From positions 1 to 39,089 of the forward strand of contig NZ_RZIJ01000038.1 in NCBI RefSeq assembly GCF_003989665.1: DNA of 39,089 bases, written 5' to 3'. The stretch comes from Azospirillum doebereinerae (GTDB lineage Bacteria; Pseudomonadota; Alphaproteobacteria; Azospirillales; Azospirillaceae). The notes below the pieces were generated by a model that was given only the letters and a program-made list of their open reading frames with translations, was not told where the DNA came from and did no database searches. This document shows positions 22,500 to 36,883 of this stretch, one piece after another; position 1 is the stretch's first letter; each line of letters starts with the position of its first letter. Made by a program: the position numbers and the translations under genes.

Positions 22500-23303
22500 T
22501 TACGCCACGGCTTCGCGGAGCGCGCCGACCCGGTGGCGCACCGTCTCGACCTCGTGGAACTGGGCGCCGATGGCGACCTGGAGATGCTCGGGCAGCGGCT
22601 GGCGCAGCGCGTCGCGGAACAGCGACAGCGTGCCCTCCAGCCCGCCTTCCAGGCCCAGCAGAACGCCCGAGCGGGCCCGCGTGCCGTCGAAGGCGTCGTG
22701 CAGGCCGTGCCAGACCGGGTGGAGATCCTCGTCCGCCCCCAGCGAACCGCCGTAGCGCGGCAGCTCGCTCTCCAGCGCGGTGGCGCTGCGGTCGAGCTGG
22801 TCGGCGACCTGGGTCAGCCGCCCGGACAGGGCGGTGTCGTCGATCACCATGTCGGCGCGGCGGAAGCCGGTGGCGCCGTGGCGGCAGGACTGGATCAGCC
22901 CGATCAGCAGCAGGCGGGCGCGCTGGTCGCTCAACGCCGTGCCGGGGGAGGTGCCGGGTTCGAGGTCGTCGAAGGAGGTCGTGACCTCCGGCGTGCGGGA
23001 CACCGCCCAGGCCAGCCACAGGGCGCCGACGCCCATCAGGGCCACGGGAATCGGGTTGGCGCGGATGGCGCGGGCGATGCGGCCGGACGTGCCGGCGCCG
23101 CCGCCCTGGATCACGTCGCGCACCACCTCGGCGACGCCGCCGCCCATCTGGCCGGGCGAGAGGCGGAACTCGATCTCGTCGATCACCGAATCCATGCGCG
23201 ATCGGATGTCGCCGATCTCACGCTCGATGTCCTCGGGGCGGCGCGCATCGGTGGAGCCGGCGCGCGGGGGAGCGGGTGGAATCGCGTCGTTGTGCTGGGT
23301 CAT
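22500..23303 (-). CDS. DUF3618 protein with C-terminal four-helix (DUF2383-like) domain
   Basis: A 267-residue protein. The N-terminal DIEREIGDIRSRMDSVIDEI and EFRLSPGQ matches the DUF3618 pattern, followed by one membrane segment near residue 95 (ANPIPVALMGVGALWLAWAV). The second half (from SDQRARLLLIGLIQSCRHGA) is a helical bundle that resembles the DUF2383/PA2169 group of ferritin-like proteins; this second match is by feel. Two ATGs compete, 23312 and 23303; GGGAG is too close to the first, so 23303 is preferred. Between it and the BrkB-type gene are 15 bases. Its function is not known. Confidence 0.75.
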   Translation of the reverse strand: MTQHNDAIPPAPPRAGSTDARRPEDIEREIGDIRSRMDSVIDEIEFRLSPGQMGGGVAEVVRDVIQGGGAGTSGRIARAIRANPIPVALMGVGALWLAWAVSRTPEVTTSFDDLEPGTSPGTALSDQRARLLLIGLIQSCRHGATGFRRADMVIDDTALSGRLTQVADQLDRSATALESELPRYGGSLGADEDLHPVWHGLHDAFDGTRARSGVLLGLEGGLEGTLSLFRDALRQPLPEHLQVAIGAQFHEVETVRHRVGALREAVA

Positions 23304-23382
23304 GCCGGACATCTCCCTGGAGGCTGCCGGCAAGGAACGCGCCGCCGGGCCGAAGGTTCCGGCCCGGCGGCGCGTCACAGGG

Positions 23383-24030
23383 TCACATCAGATGGGAGAA
23401 GGCCAGAACCTCGACGCTGCCGCGGTAGATCATGTCGAACGCGACGTAGGCGATGATGACGAGGCCGATGTAGGCGATCCAATGGAAGCGGCCCAGCAAC
23501 CGGGCGATCAGGCTCGCGGCGGCCCCCATCAACGCCACCGACAGCAGCAGGCCCAGCGCCAGCACCCACAGATGGTCACGCGCGGCGCCGGCCACCGCCA
23601 GCACGTTGTCGAGCGACATCGACACGTCGGCGACGATCACCTCCCAGACGGCGGTGCCGACGGCCTTGCCGCCCCCGGCGGCGGCGGTGGCGGCGGCCAC
23701 GGCGGCCTCCTCCTCCGACATGAGGGCGGCGGCCTGCGCCTCCTCCCGCTGGGACCGCAGCTCGCGGAACAGCTTCCAGCACACCCACAGCAGCAGCAGC
23801 CCGCCGGCCAGCGTCAGACCGATCACCGCCAGCAGCTGCGTGGTCAGCAGCGCGAAGATGATGCGCAGGACGACGGCGGCGGCGATGCCCCAGAAGATGA
23901 CCTTGGCGCGCTGCTCCTTCGCGACACCGGCGGCCGCCATGCCGACCACGATGGCGTTGTCGCCGGCCAGGACCAGATCGATGAAAATGACTTGCCCAAG
24001 GGCGATCAGTTCCGGAATCAACGAATCCAC
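23383..24030 (-). CDS. TerC family integral membrane protein (YkoY/YjbE type)
   Basis: A 215-residue protein with six to seven membrane segments in two halves. Each half carries the charged family motif: FIDLVLAGDNAIVVGMAA near residue 17 and VIVADVSMSLDNVLAVAGAA near residue 125, whose acidic residues suit metal coordination. TerC-type proteins of this short class are linked to Mn2+ export or metal loading. A cytoplasmic loop between the halves is rich in Ala and Glu (EEAQAAALMSEEEAAVAAAT). The start is a GTG at 24030. A promoter candidate lies at 24073-24102. I looked for a yybP-ykoY manganese riboswitch upstream and did not find its conserved core. Confidence 0.88.
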   Translation of the reverse strand: MDSLIPELIALGQVIFIDLVLAGDNAIVVGMAAAGVAKEQRAKVIFWGIAAAVVLRIIFALLTTQLLAVIGLTLAGGLLLLWVCWKLFRELRSQREEAQAAALMSEEEAAVAAATAAAGGGKAVGTAVWEVIVADVSMSLDNVLAVAGAARDHLWVLALGLLLSVALMGAAASLIARLLGRFHWIAYIGLVIIAYVAFDMIYRGSVEVLAFSHLM

Positions 24031-24072
24031 GGTGGTTCTCAGCGTCAGTTGTCAGACAGGTTGAAGCCCAGC

Positions 24073-24102
24073 CCTATATCGCGTGAGCAAGGACCCGCGC
24101 AA
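24073..24102 (-). promoter_or_regulatory. Possible promoter for the TerC gene
   Basis: On the minus strand TTGCGC (24102-24097) and TATAGG (24078-24073) are separated by 18 bases, about 45 bases before the GTG. Weak to moderate match. Confidence 0.35.
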
Positions 24103-24168
24103 CCCTTCCCGGCATCCGAGACCGAAAATTACGGGACCACGTGTCGGACCCGCATCAACCCCTCCGCA

Positions 24169-25671
<1,503 letters not shown>

Positions 25672-25708
25672 GGATGCGTTTCCCCAAATGTCTTCGCGTC
25701 GCCGATAG

Positions 25709-25858
25709 CCCTCTCCCGCCCCGGGAGAGGGAGGGGACCCGCGAAGCGGGGAGGGTGAGGGGCTATCGGAACATGGATTTCGTACCACGCCCGATAGCCC
25801 CTCACCCTTCCCACCGCTGCGCGGCGGGCCCCTTCCCTCTCCCGGGACGGGAGAGGGA
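25709..25858. repeat. Large palindromic repeat, family B copy 2
   Basis: The same unit as 20300-20451, with centre ACATGGATTTCGTACCACGC. Relative to that centre the two arms are exchanged: the left arm here (GGAGGGGACCCGCGAAGC) matches the complement of the right arm of copy 1, and the right arm (CTGCGCGGCGGGCCCCTTCC) the complement of its left arm. It lies between glpV and glpK. Confidence 0.85.
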
Positions 25859-25872
25859 GAGAAAGGCGGCCC

Positions 25873-27648
<1,776 letters not shown>

Positions 27649-27698
27649 GATTCCTCCCAGTTGGGTCGTCTTTGATTGGGTCGAGCGTTAAGTCCGAG

Positions 27699-27804
27699 CC
27701 CTTCTCCCCTTGCGGGAGAAGGGTTGGGATGAGGGGTATTCGCCGAAGGCGAAACGAGCTTGCGTCCCCCTCACCCCAACCCCTCTCCCGCAAGGGGAGA
27801 GGGG
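27699..27804. repeat. Long hairpin (family C) between glpU and glpV
   Basis: The left arm at 27699-27736 (from CCCTTCTCCCCTTGCGGGAG to GATGAGGGG) pairs with the right arm at 27767-27804 (CCCCTCACCCC to CAAGGGGAGAGGGG), each arm holding its own smaller hairpin. A T run follows only on the plus strand. In the operon transcript it would be a stable structure directly before the binding-protein gene. Confidence 0.8.
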
Positions 27805-27826
27805 CTTTTTGGGATCCCTTGTCGTT

Positions 27827-28105
27827 TCAGCCGAACCGGATGACCAGGGCAGTCCACACCAGCGAGACCGCCAAGGCCCCCCACAGCGTGGAATCGGTCG
27901 CCGCCAGCCATCCCAGATGGAGGAAGGCGCTGCCCAGAAGCCCGATGAACAGACGGTCGCCGCGCGTCGTGCGCATCGGCAGGAAACCCTTGGTCTCGGC
28001 GGTGGGGGAGAGCACCTCCCACACCGTCATCGCCGTCAGCATCAGGGCGATGCCGATGAAGAAGAGCGCGGTCGGCATCGTCCACGCCATCCATTGGAAG
28101 TCCAT
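27827..28105 (-). CDS. glpU: Small membrane protein of the glycerol ABC transporter (DUF2160)
   Basis: A 92-residue protein with three hydrophobic segments (TALFFIGIALMLTAMTVWEV, LFIGLLGSAFLHLGWLAA and LWGALAVSLVWTALVIRF). It has the DUF2160 pattern WMAWTMPTALFFIGIA and the central RTTRGDRLFIGLLGSAFLH. In the rhizobial glpDSTPQUV operon the protein at this place is GlpU, of unknown biochemical role but part of the transport locus. It lies 16 bases after glpQ. The position and family agree, so the symbol is given. Confidence 0.87.
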   Translation of the reverse strand: MDFQWMAWTMPTALFFIGIALMLTAMTVWEVLSPTAETKGFLPMRTTRGDRLFIGLLGSAFLHLGWLAATDSTLWGALAVSLVWTALVIRFG

Positions 28106-28121
28106 GGCCGGAAAGCCTCCC

Positions 28122-29860
<1,739 letters not shown>

Positions 29861-29872
29861 GGTGCCGGCTCC

Positions 29873-30949
<1,077 letters not shown>

Positions 30950-30962
30950 GGTTCCCGTCCCC

Positions 30963-32062
<1,100 letters not shown>

Positions 32063-32066
<4 letters not shown>

Positions 32067-33625
32067 CGCTGTCCTCCCATCGACCGCCGCCCGGCTTCGG
32101 GGGCCGCCGTTCCTTCGTTCCGGCGCCGGTCGAACCACGCGCCGATGGCGTCCCGGATCGTGGCGTCCAGGTGCAGCCCAAGCTTCGAGCGCCGCCACAG
32201 GAAGTCGTCGCCGCTCCGCGCGAACTCCTCCCGCAGGGCGTAGTCGAGTTCCGCCTCGTAGACCCCGCCGCCGAAGTCGTGGCCGAGATCGGCGAGGCTT
32301 TCGGAAGCGCCCAGCAGCCGCTCCACCCGCGTGCCGTAGGCGCGCGCCAGCCGCAGGGCCAGCGCGTCGGGCAGCCAGGGGCGGCGCTGGCGCAAGCCCG
32401 CCAGGAAGGCGGCGAAATCGGCGTTGGCGATGTCGCCGCCGGGCAGCGGGCGGTCGGCGGTCCAGCTTCCGCCGGTCCGGCCCAGCGCCTTCAGCAGCTT
32501 GTCGGTCGCCTCCTCCGCCAGACGGCGGAAGGTGGTGATCTTGCCGCCGAAGATCGACAGCATCGGCGCCTGACCGGCCGGCTGGTCGACCTCCAGCACG
32601 TAGTCGCGGGTGACGGCGGACGCGCTGCCGCTCTCGTCGTCGAACAGCGGGCGGACGCCGCTGTAGGTCCACACCACCTCGGACTCCGTCACCGGGGCTT
32701 TCAGGTAGCGCGACACCGCGCGGCACAGATAGGCGATCTCGTCCGGGCTGATGGCGACGGCGCCCGGATCCCCGGAATAGTCGAGATCCGTCGTGCCGAT
32801 CAGCGTGAAGTCGCGCTCGTAGGGGATGGCGAAGACGATGCGGCGGTCGTCGTTCTGGAAGATGTAGGCGTGGTCGCCCTCGAACTTCCTGGGCACGACG
32901 ATGTGGCTGCCCTTCACCAGACGGACCGACTTCTCCACCGTGACGCCGGTGCGCTTGGTGATGACGTCGCGCACCCAGGGACCGGCGGCGTTGACCAGCG
33001 CGCGGGCGCGCACGGTCCGCGTCTCGCCGGTGTCCGCCGAGACCAGCTTCGCCATCCAGTGCCCGTCCACCCGCGTCGCCTTCTCGCAGCGGGTGCGGGT
33101 CAGGATCTCGGCGCCGCGCTCGCGCGCGTCGATGGCGTTGAGGATGACCAGACGGCTGTCCTCGACCCAGCAATCCGAATATTCGAACGCCTTGGCGAAA
33201 CCGCCGTTCAGCGGCCTGCCCACCGGGTGGGTGGTCAGATCGACCCCGTGCGAACCGGGAAGCAGGTTGCGCTTTCCCAAATGATCGTAAAGGAACAGGC
33301 CGATGCGCACCATCCAGGCCGGGCGCATGGAGCTGTCGTGCGGCAGGATGAAGCGCAGCGGCCAGATGATGTGCGGGGCCGCGCGCAACAGAACCTCGCG
33401 CTCCTGCAACGCCTCGCGCACCAGCCGGAACTCGTAGTATTCGAGATAGCGCAGGCCGCCGTGGATCAGCTTGGTGCTGGCCGAGGAGGTGGCGCCCGCG
33501 AGGTCGCCCTGTTCGCACAGCACCACCGACAACCCGCGCCCGATCGCGTCGCGGGCGATGCCCGCGCCGTTCACGCCACCGCCGACGATCAGCAGATCGA
33601 CCGTATCGCTGGAAGCGTTCGCCAT
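32063..33625 (-). CDS. glpD: Aerobic glycerol-3-phosphate dehydrogenase
   Basis: A 520-residue FAD enzyme that oxidises glycerol-3-phosphate to dihydroxyacetone phosphate at the inner membrane and delivers electrons to quinone. The FAD-binding Rossmann motif is VDLLIVGGGVNGAGIARDAI, followed by GATSSASTKLIHGGLRYLEY, the family signature. Other landmarks: RALVNAAGPWVRDV, DLDYSGDPGAVAIS, YSGVRPLFDDES and IFGGKITTFRRLAE. Length is normal for the FAD type. Two ATGs are close, 33640 and 33625; GAGAGGAACC fits the second. It is the first gene of the operon and is divergent from glpR. Confidence 0.97.
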
Positions 33626-33693
33626 GGTTCCTCTCCGCATCGTGCCGGCCCGGAGCCTGTCCGTCAGGCTGGGGCGCGATTGCTTTCGTTTCG

Positions 33694-33708
33694 GAACATA
33701 GAATGTTC
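33694..33708. promoter_or_regulatory. Candidate GlpR operator overlapping the glpD promoter
   Basis: GAACAT at 33694-33699 and ATGTTC at 33703-33708 form a perfect inverted repeat separated by 3 bases. ATGTTCG is the half-site of the enterobacterial GlpR operator, but the half-sites here face the other way. A minus-strand promoter candidate (TTTCCA, 17 bases, TATGTT) overlaps it. A related half-site ATGTTTGTT lies at 33729-33737. Confidence 0.5.
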
Positions 33709-33851
33709 GTTTGCGATTGGAAAGGGAAATGTTTGTTCAACGGACCATGGATGGAGGCTACGCCCAAACCGGTGCCTTGCCTATGGGAAATCCGAGGGGT
33801 GGGGGCGCCGGCCCGGATCGGCCTAACCCCAAGGTTTTTCCGTTTTCGCAA

Positions 33852-33890
33852 CGCAACATGCTTGTGCCACGAACAATGTTGCGCCTAGGC
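33852..33890 (+). promoter_or_regulatory. Inverted repeat and candidate promoter for glpR
   Basis: CGCAACAT at 33852-33859 and ATGTTGCG at 33876-33883 are perfectly complementary across 16 bases. Inside lies a plus-strand promoter candidate, TTGTGC at 33862-33867 and CTAGGC at 33885-33890, 17 bases apart. The arms would mask it if bound, which suits autoregulation of glpR. No gene is seen in the rest of the 369-base glpD-glpR spacer. Confidence 0.35.
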
Positions 33891-33994
33891 TGACGTTCGG
33901 TTCGCACACGACGCGTTTTCGCTTTGAGCGTTTGCGCGCATCGGCTTCACTGCCGCTCCCCGGCCCGCCCCCCTTCCATCGGAGATCCGAAATC

Positions 33995-34801
33995 ATGGAC
34001 GCCGAACGCCGCCAGCAGGAGATCGTCGCCCTGGTCCACGCCAAGGGCATGGTCCAGATCCAGTGGCTGGCCGAGCATTTCGACGTCACGCCGCAGACCA
34101 TCCGCCGCGACATCGAACACCTCGCCGGGCAGTCGGCGGTGCGCCGCTTCCGGGGCGGCGTCACCGTGCCGTCCAGCGTCGAGAACATCGCCTACACCAC
34201 CCGCCAGACCCTGATGGCGGAGGAGAAGCGCCGCATCGCCGAACTGGCCGCCCGCCACGTGCCGGAGGACGCCTCGCTGTTCCTCAACATCGGCACGACG
34301 ACGGAGGCGGTGGCCCAGGCGCTGCTCGGCCACAAGCGGCTGCGGGTGCTGACCAACAACCTGAACGTCGCGACGATCCTGCACAAGAACACCAACTTCG
34401 CGCTGTCCATCGCGGGGGGCCAGGTGCGCGAGCGCGACGGCGGCGTCATCGGCGAGGCGACGGTGGAGTTCATCCGCCGCTACAAGGTGGACATCGGCAT
34501 CATCGGCATCAGCGGCATCGACAGCGAAGGCGACCTGCTGGACTACGACGAGCAGGAGGTCCGCGTCGCCCGCGCCATCATCGAAAGCTCGCGCCGGGTC
34601 TTCCTGGTGACCGACCACACCAAGTTCGGCCGCAACGCGATGATCCGCATGGCGGACGTGGGCGTTCTCGACGACCTGTTCACCGACCGCCTGCCGCCGC
34701 CCGAACTGATGGAGGTGCTGACCGCCGCCGACTGCCAGGTCCACGTCGCCGACGGATCGGAGGGCGTGGCCGCCGTCGAGGACACCGCCTTCGACGAGTG
34801 A
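33995..34801 (+). CDS. glpR: DeoR-family transcriptional regulator of the glycerol operon
   Basis: A 268-residue repressor. The N-terminal DeoR winged helix reads DAERRQQEIVALVHAKGMVQ then IQWLAEHFDVTPQTIRRDIE, with the recognition helix in PQTIRRDIEHLA. The sugar-phosphate-binding domain (DeoRC) starts near MAEEKRRIAELAARH and contains FLNIGTTTEAVAQALLG, LTNNLNVATILHKN and IIGISGIDSEGDLLDYDEQE, then VFLVTDHTKFGRNAMI. These are the landmarks of GlpR-type regulators that respond to glycerol-3-phosphate. The ATG at 33995 follows GGAGATCCGAAATC. It is divergent from the glpD operon, consistent with direct control of it. Confidence 0.93.
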   Translation: MDAERRQQEIVALVHAKGMVQIQWLAEHFDVTPQTIRRDIEHLAGQSAVRRFRGGVTVPSSVENIAYTTRQTLMAEEKRRIAELAARHVPEDASLFLNIGTTTEAVAQALLGHKRLRVLTNNLNVATILHKNTNFALSIAGGQVRERDGGVIGEATVEFIRRYKVDIGIIGISGIDSEGDLLDYDEQEVRVARAIIESSRRVFLVTDHTKFGRNAMIRMADVGVLDDLFTDRLPPPELMEVLTAADCQVHVADGSEGVAAVEDTAFDE

Positions 34802-34907
34802 AACGCATCCGGGGAATCCGCTTGTGGAACCTCCGCCCCACTCCCAATCTGTCATGGGGGCGGCCACGGGATACGGGCGTCCCATCCATCGGAAGGACAG
34901 GTGTGCG

Positions 34908-35951
34908 GTGATCATCGAAAGCGACCTCAAGCTCGACTTCAAGGACGTGCTGATCCGTCCCAAGCGCAGCACGCTGCAAAGCCGCAACGACGTGAACGTC
35001 AACCGGACCTTCACCTTCCTGCACAACCAGCGCGACTGGACCGGCTTCCCGCTGATCGCCGCCAACATGGACGTGGTCGGCACCATGGCGGTGGCGCGCG
35101 CCCTGTCGCGCTTCGGCGCGATGACCGCGCTGCACAAGCACTACAAGCCCGACGAGTTGATCACCTTCTTCCAGGAGACCGACACCGGCAACGTGTTCTA
35201 CTCGCTGGGCACCACCGAGGCCGATTACGAGAAGTTCCAGGCGGTGAAGGCCAAGGCCCCGGTGGGCAAGGTCTGCCTGGACGTCGCCAACGGCTACACC
35301 GAGCGTTTCGTCGAGGTCACCCGCCGCATGCGCGACGAGAACCCGGACATCGTCATCATGGCCGGCAACGTGGTGACCGGCGACATGACCGAGGCGCTGC
35401 TGCTGGCCGGGGCCGACATCGTGAAGGTCGGCATCGGTCCGGGCTCGGTCTGCACCACCCGCAAGATGACCGGCGTCGGCTACCCGCAGCTTTCCGCCAT
35501 CATCGAATGCGCCGACGCCGCCCACGGCCTGAAGGGGCAGGTCTGCGGCGACGGCGGCTGCACGGTGCCGGGCGACATCTCCAAGGCCTACGGCGCCGGC
35601 GCCGACTTCGTCATGCTGGGCGGCATGCTGGCCGGCCACGACGAATGCGAGGGCGACATCCGCTTCGAGGAGCGCGACGGCCAGCGCGTGCCGACCACCA
35701 TGACCTTCTACGGCATGTCCTCCGACACGGCGATGCACAAGTACGCGGGCGGCGTTGCCTCCTACCGCGCGTCGGAGGGCAAGACAGTGGAGGTCCCCTA
35801 CCGCGGCCCCATCGACGGCACCATGCAGGAGATCATGGGCGGTGTGCGCAGCATGATGACCTACATCGGCGCAACAAAGCTCAAAGAGGTGTCCAAACGC
35901 ACAACATTCGTGCGTGTAGGCGCGCAGCTGAACAACGTTTTCGGTGGTTGA
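34908..35951 (+). CDS. guaC: GMP reductase
   Basis: A 347-residue enzyme of the IMPDH/GMPR fold that reduces GMP to IMP with NADPH, releasing ammonia. The length equals the E. coli GuaC length. Key parts: FKDVLIRPKRSTLQSRNDVN, NMDVVGTMAVARALSRFGAM, the catalytic cysteine C182 in GIGPGSVCTTRKMTGVGYPQ, GDGGCTVPGDISKAYGAGAD and GGMLAGHDECEGDI. The GTG at 34908 is the only start in frame near the conserved N-terminus and follows GGAAGGACAG. It closes the block of ordinary chromosomal genes; the DNA after it changes to an AT-richer element. Confidence 0.96.
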   Translation: MIIESDLKLDFKDVLIRPKRSTLQSRNDVNVNRTFTFLHNQRDWTGFPLIAANMDVVGTMAVARALSRFGAMTALHKHYKPDELITFFQETDTGNVFYSLGTTEADYEKFQAVKAKAPVGKVCLDVANGYTERFVEVTRRMRDENPDIVIMAGNVVTGDMTEALLLAGADIVKVGIGPGSVCTTRKMTGVGYPQLSAIIECADAAHGLKGQVCGDGGCTVPGDISKAYGAGADFVMLGGMLAGHDECEGDIRFEERDGQRVPTTMTFYGMSSDTAMHKYAGGVASYRASEGKTVEVPYRGPIDGTMQEIMGGVRSMMTYIGATKLKEVSKRTTFVRVGAQLNNVFGG

Positions 35952-35961
35952 TAGCTGAGAT

Positions 35962-35996
35962 GGATCGCTGCCGAGAGCGTTTCGAGGCGGCGATCC
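35962..35996 (+). terminator. Hairpin after guaC
   Basis: GGATCGCTGCC at 35962-35972 pairs with GGCGGCGATCC at 35986-35996 (11 bp, one G-U) over a 13-base loop, 11 bases after the guaC stop. There is no T run, so termination efficiency is doubtful. Confidence 0.45.
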
Positions 35997-36027
35997 AAGG
36001 CCTGAACCGAGGTTTATAGACCCCAAA

Positions 36028-36076
36028 TTATATTCGGTTATATTCAGCGTTTTGGGCGATACCCCCAACTATACCC
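36028..36076. repeat. Tandem short repeats at the edge of the mobile region
   Basis: TTATATTCGG (36028-36037) is followed at once by TTATATTCAG (36038-36047), and ATACCC occurs at 36059-36064 and 36071-36076. The stretch lies between guaC and the phage-type regulator, where a site-specific recombination site would be expected. That role is inference. Confidence 0.35.
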
Positions 36077-36079
36077 TCA

Positions 36080-36817
36080 TCAGGCAAGGTCAGTGGTGAC
36101 ATCCCTCACCCGAGGCAAAATGTTGCCCTCAACGGCCCACTGAGCCCCGCTCCGCACAATTTCCATCTCCATCGCCGGGCCCCGCGTCCTTCCAAACTGC
36201 GCGATCATGTCATGGGGGAGCTTCAGGATCTCGATTTCCAGAGGTCCGGTGTGGAGGACAGTCGTGACGATGCAGTCGGAATATCGGTTCGGGATATAAA
36301 GGCGGTATTCGTCCCGGTTCAGCATCTCGGACGGCGCCGCGCAGATTTTCCGCATCTTGCCGTTTAGGATGACATAGAACCCCGCGAAGTCGTCAGGGGA
36401 TCCGGCCTCGGGGATGGCAATGTTCGCCCCGTTCAGCTGCATGAATCCAGCCAGAACCGTGGCGGCACCACTTTGCAGCGCTGAGGCGCGAGCCGAAATT
36501 CCGGTATCGGCCGAAATTCCGAACGCAAGCCAACCTTCATCGACCTTCAAAAGCTCGGCCAGAGCCCGCATTTTCTCATTGCGTGGAATGACCTCGCCCG
36601 CCATCCATTTGCGGACGGTCTCTTTTGTCACCTCGATGTTGAAGTCCTTTTCGAGGTGATGCTTGAACCACATCAACCGGCCCTTGTTGAGTTGCGGGAC
36701 AAGGCCGCTGTCATCGCTCGCGTCGCGGAATCGCTTGGCAAAATCCAGATGACGATAGGCGGTAGCCTTCGCCGGAGCTGGCCTTAGGGCAATTTCCTTA
36801 CCTTTTTCCTCGGCCAT
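36080..36817 (-). CDS. Phage-type HTH transcriptional regulator
   Basis: A 245-residue protein. Residues 25-95 carry a helix-turn-helix of the XRE type (FAKRFRDASDDSGLVPQLNK, then EVTKETVRKWMAGEVIPRNE, with KMRALAELLKVDEGWLAFG), the arrangement seen in phage and integrated-element repressors. The C-terminal half does not show an S24 protease serine-lysine pair, so RecA-dependent self-cleavage is not apparent. The N-terminal 20 residues are basic and Ala-rich. Base composition is lower in GC than the chromosomal genes, in line with horizontal acquisition. A perfect palindrome lies 45-60 bases upstream and overlaps its -35, suggesting autorepression. A specific identity is not claimed. Confidence 0.8.
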   Translation of the reverse strand: MAEEKGKEIALRPAPAKATAYRHLDFAKRFRDASDDSGLVPQLNKGRLMWFKHHLEKDFNIEVTKETVRKWMAGEVIPRNEKMRALAELLKVDEGWLAFGISADTGISARASALQSGAATVLAGFMQLNGANIAIPEAGSPDDFAGFYVILNGKMRKICAAPSEMLNRDEYRLYIPNRYSDCIVTTVLHTGPLEIEILKLPHDMIAQFGRTRGPAMEMEIVRSGAQWAVEGNILPRVRDVTTDLA

Positions 36818-36861
36818 GTCCCTGCCTCAAATGTCTGCTGCCACTGACATTGGGAGCGCAC

Positions 36862-36877
36862 ACTTGACCTGTCAAGT
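36862..36877. promoter_or_regulatory. Perfect 16-bp palindromic operator overlapping the repressor promoter
   Basis: ACTTGAC and GTCAAGT flank CT to give a perfect palindrome. On the minus strand it contains the TTGACA -35 of a promoter whose -10 (CAATGT) is 17 bases further on, ahead of the HTH gene. Binding by the encoded regulator is inferred. Confidence 0.5.
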
Positions 36878-36883
36878 AATACG

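Noticed and set aside
24031..24160. yybP-ykoY manganese riboswitch ahead of the TerC gene
   Set aside because: The conserved core sequences and pairing are not present in the minus-strand leader; only a promoter candidate is.
25700..25860. Coding potential or CRISPR-like character of the palindromic repeats
   Set aside because: The units are single large inverted repeats, not arrays with regular spacers, and reading frames through them have no protein character.
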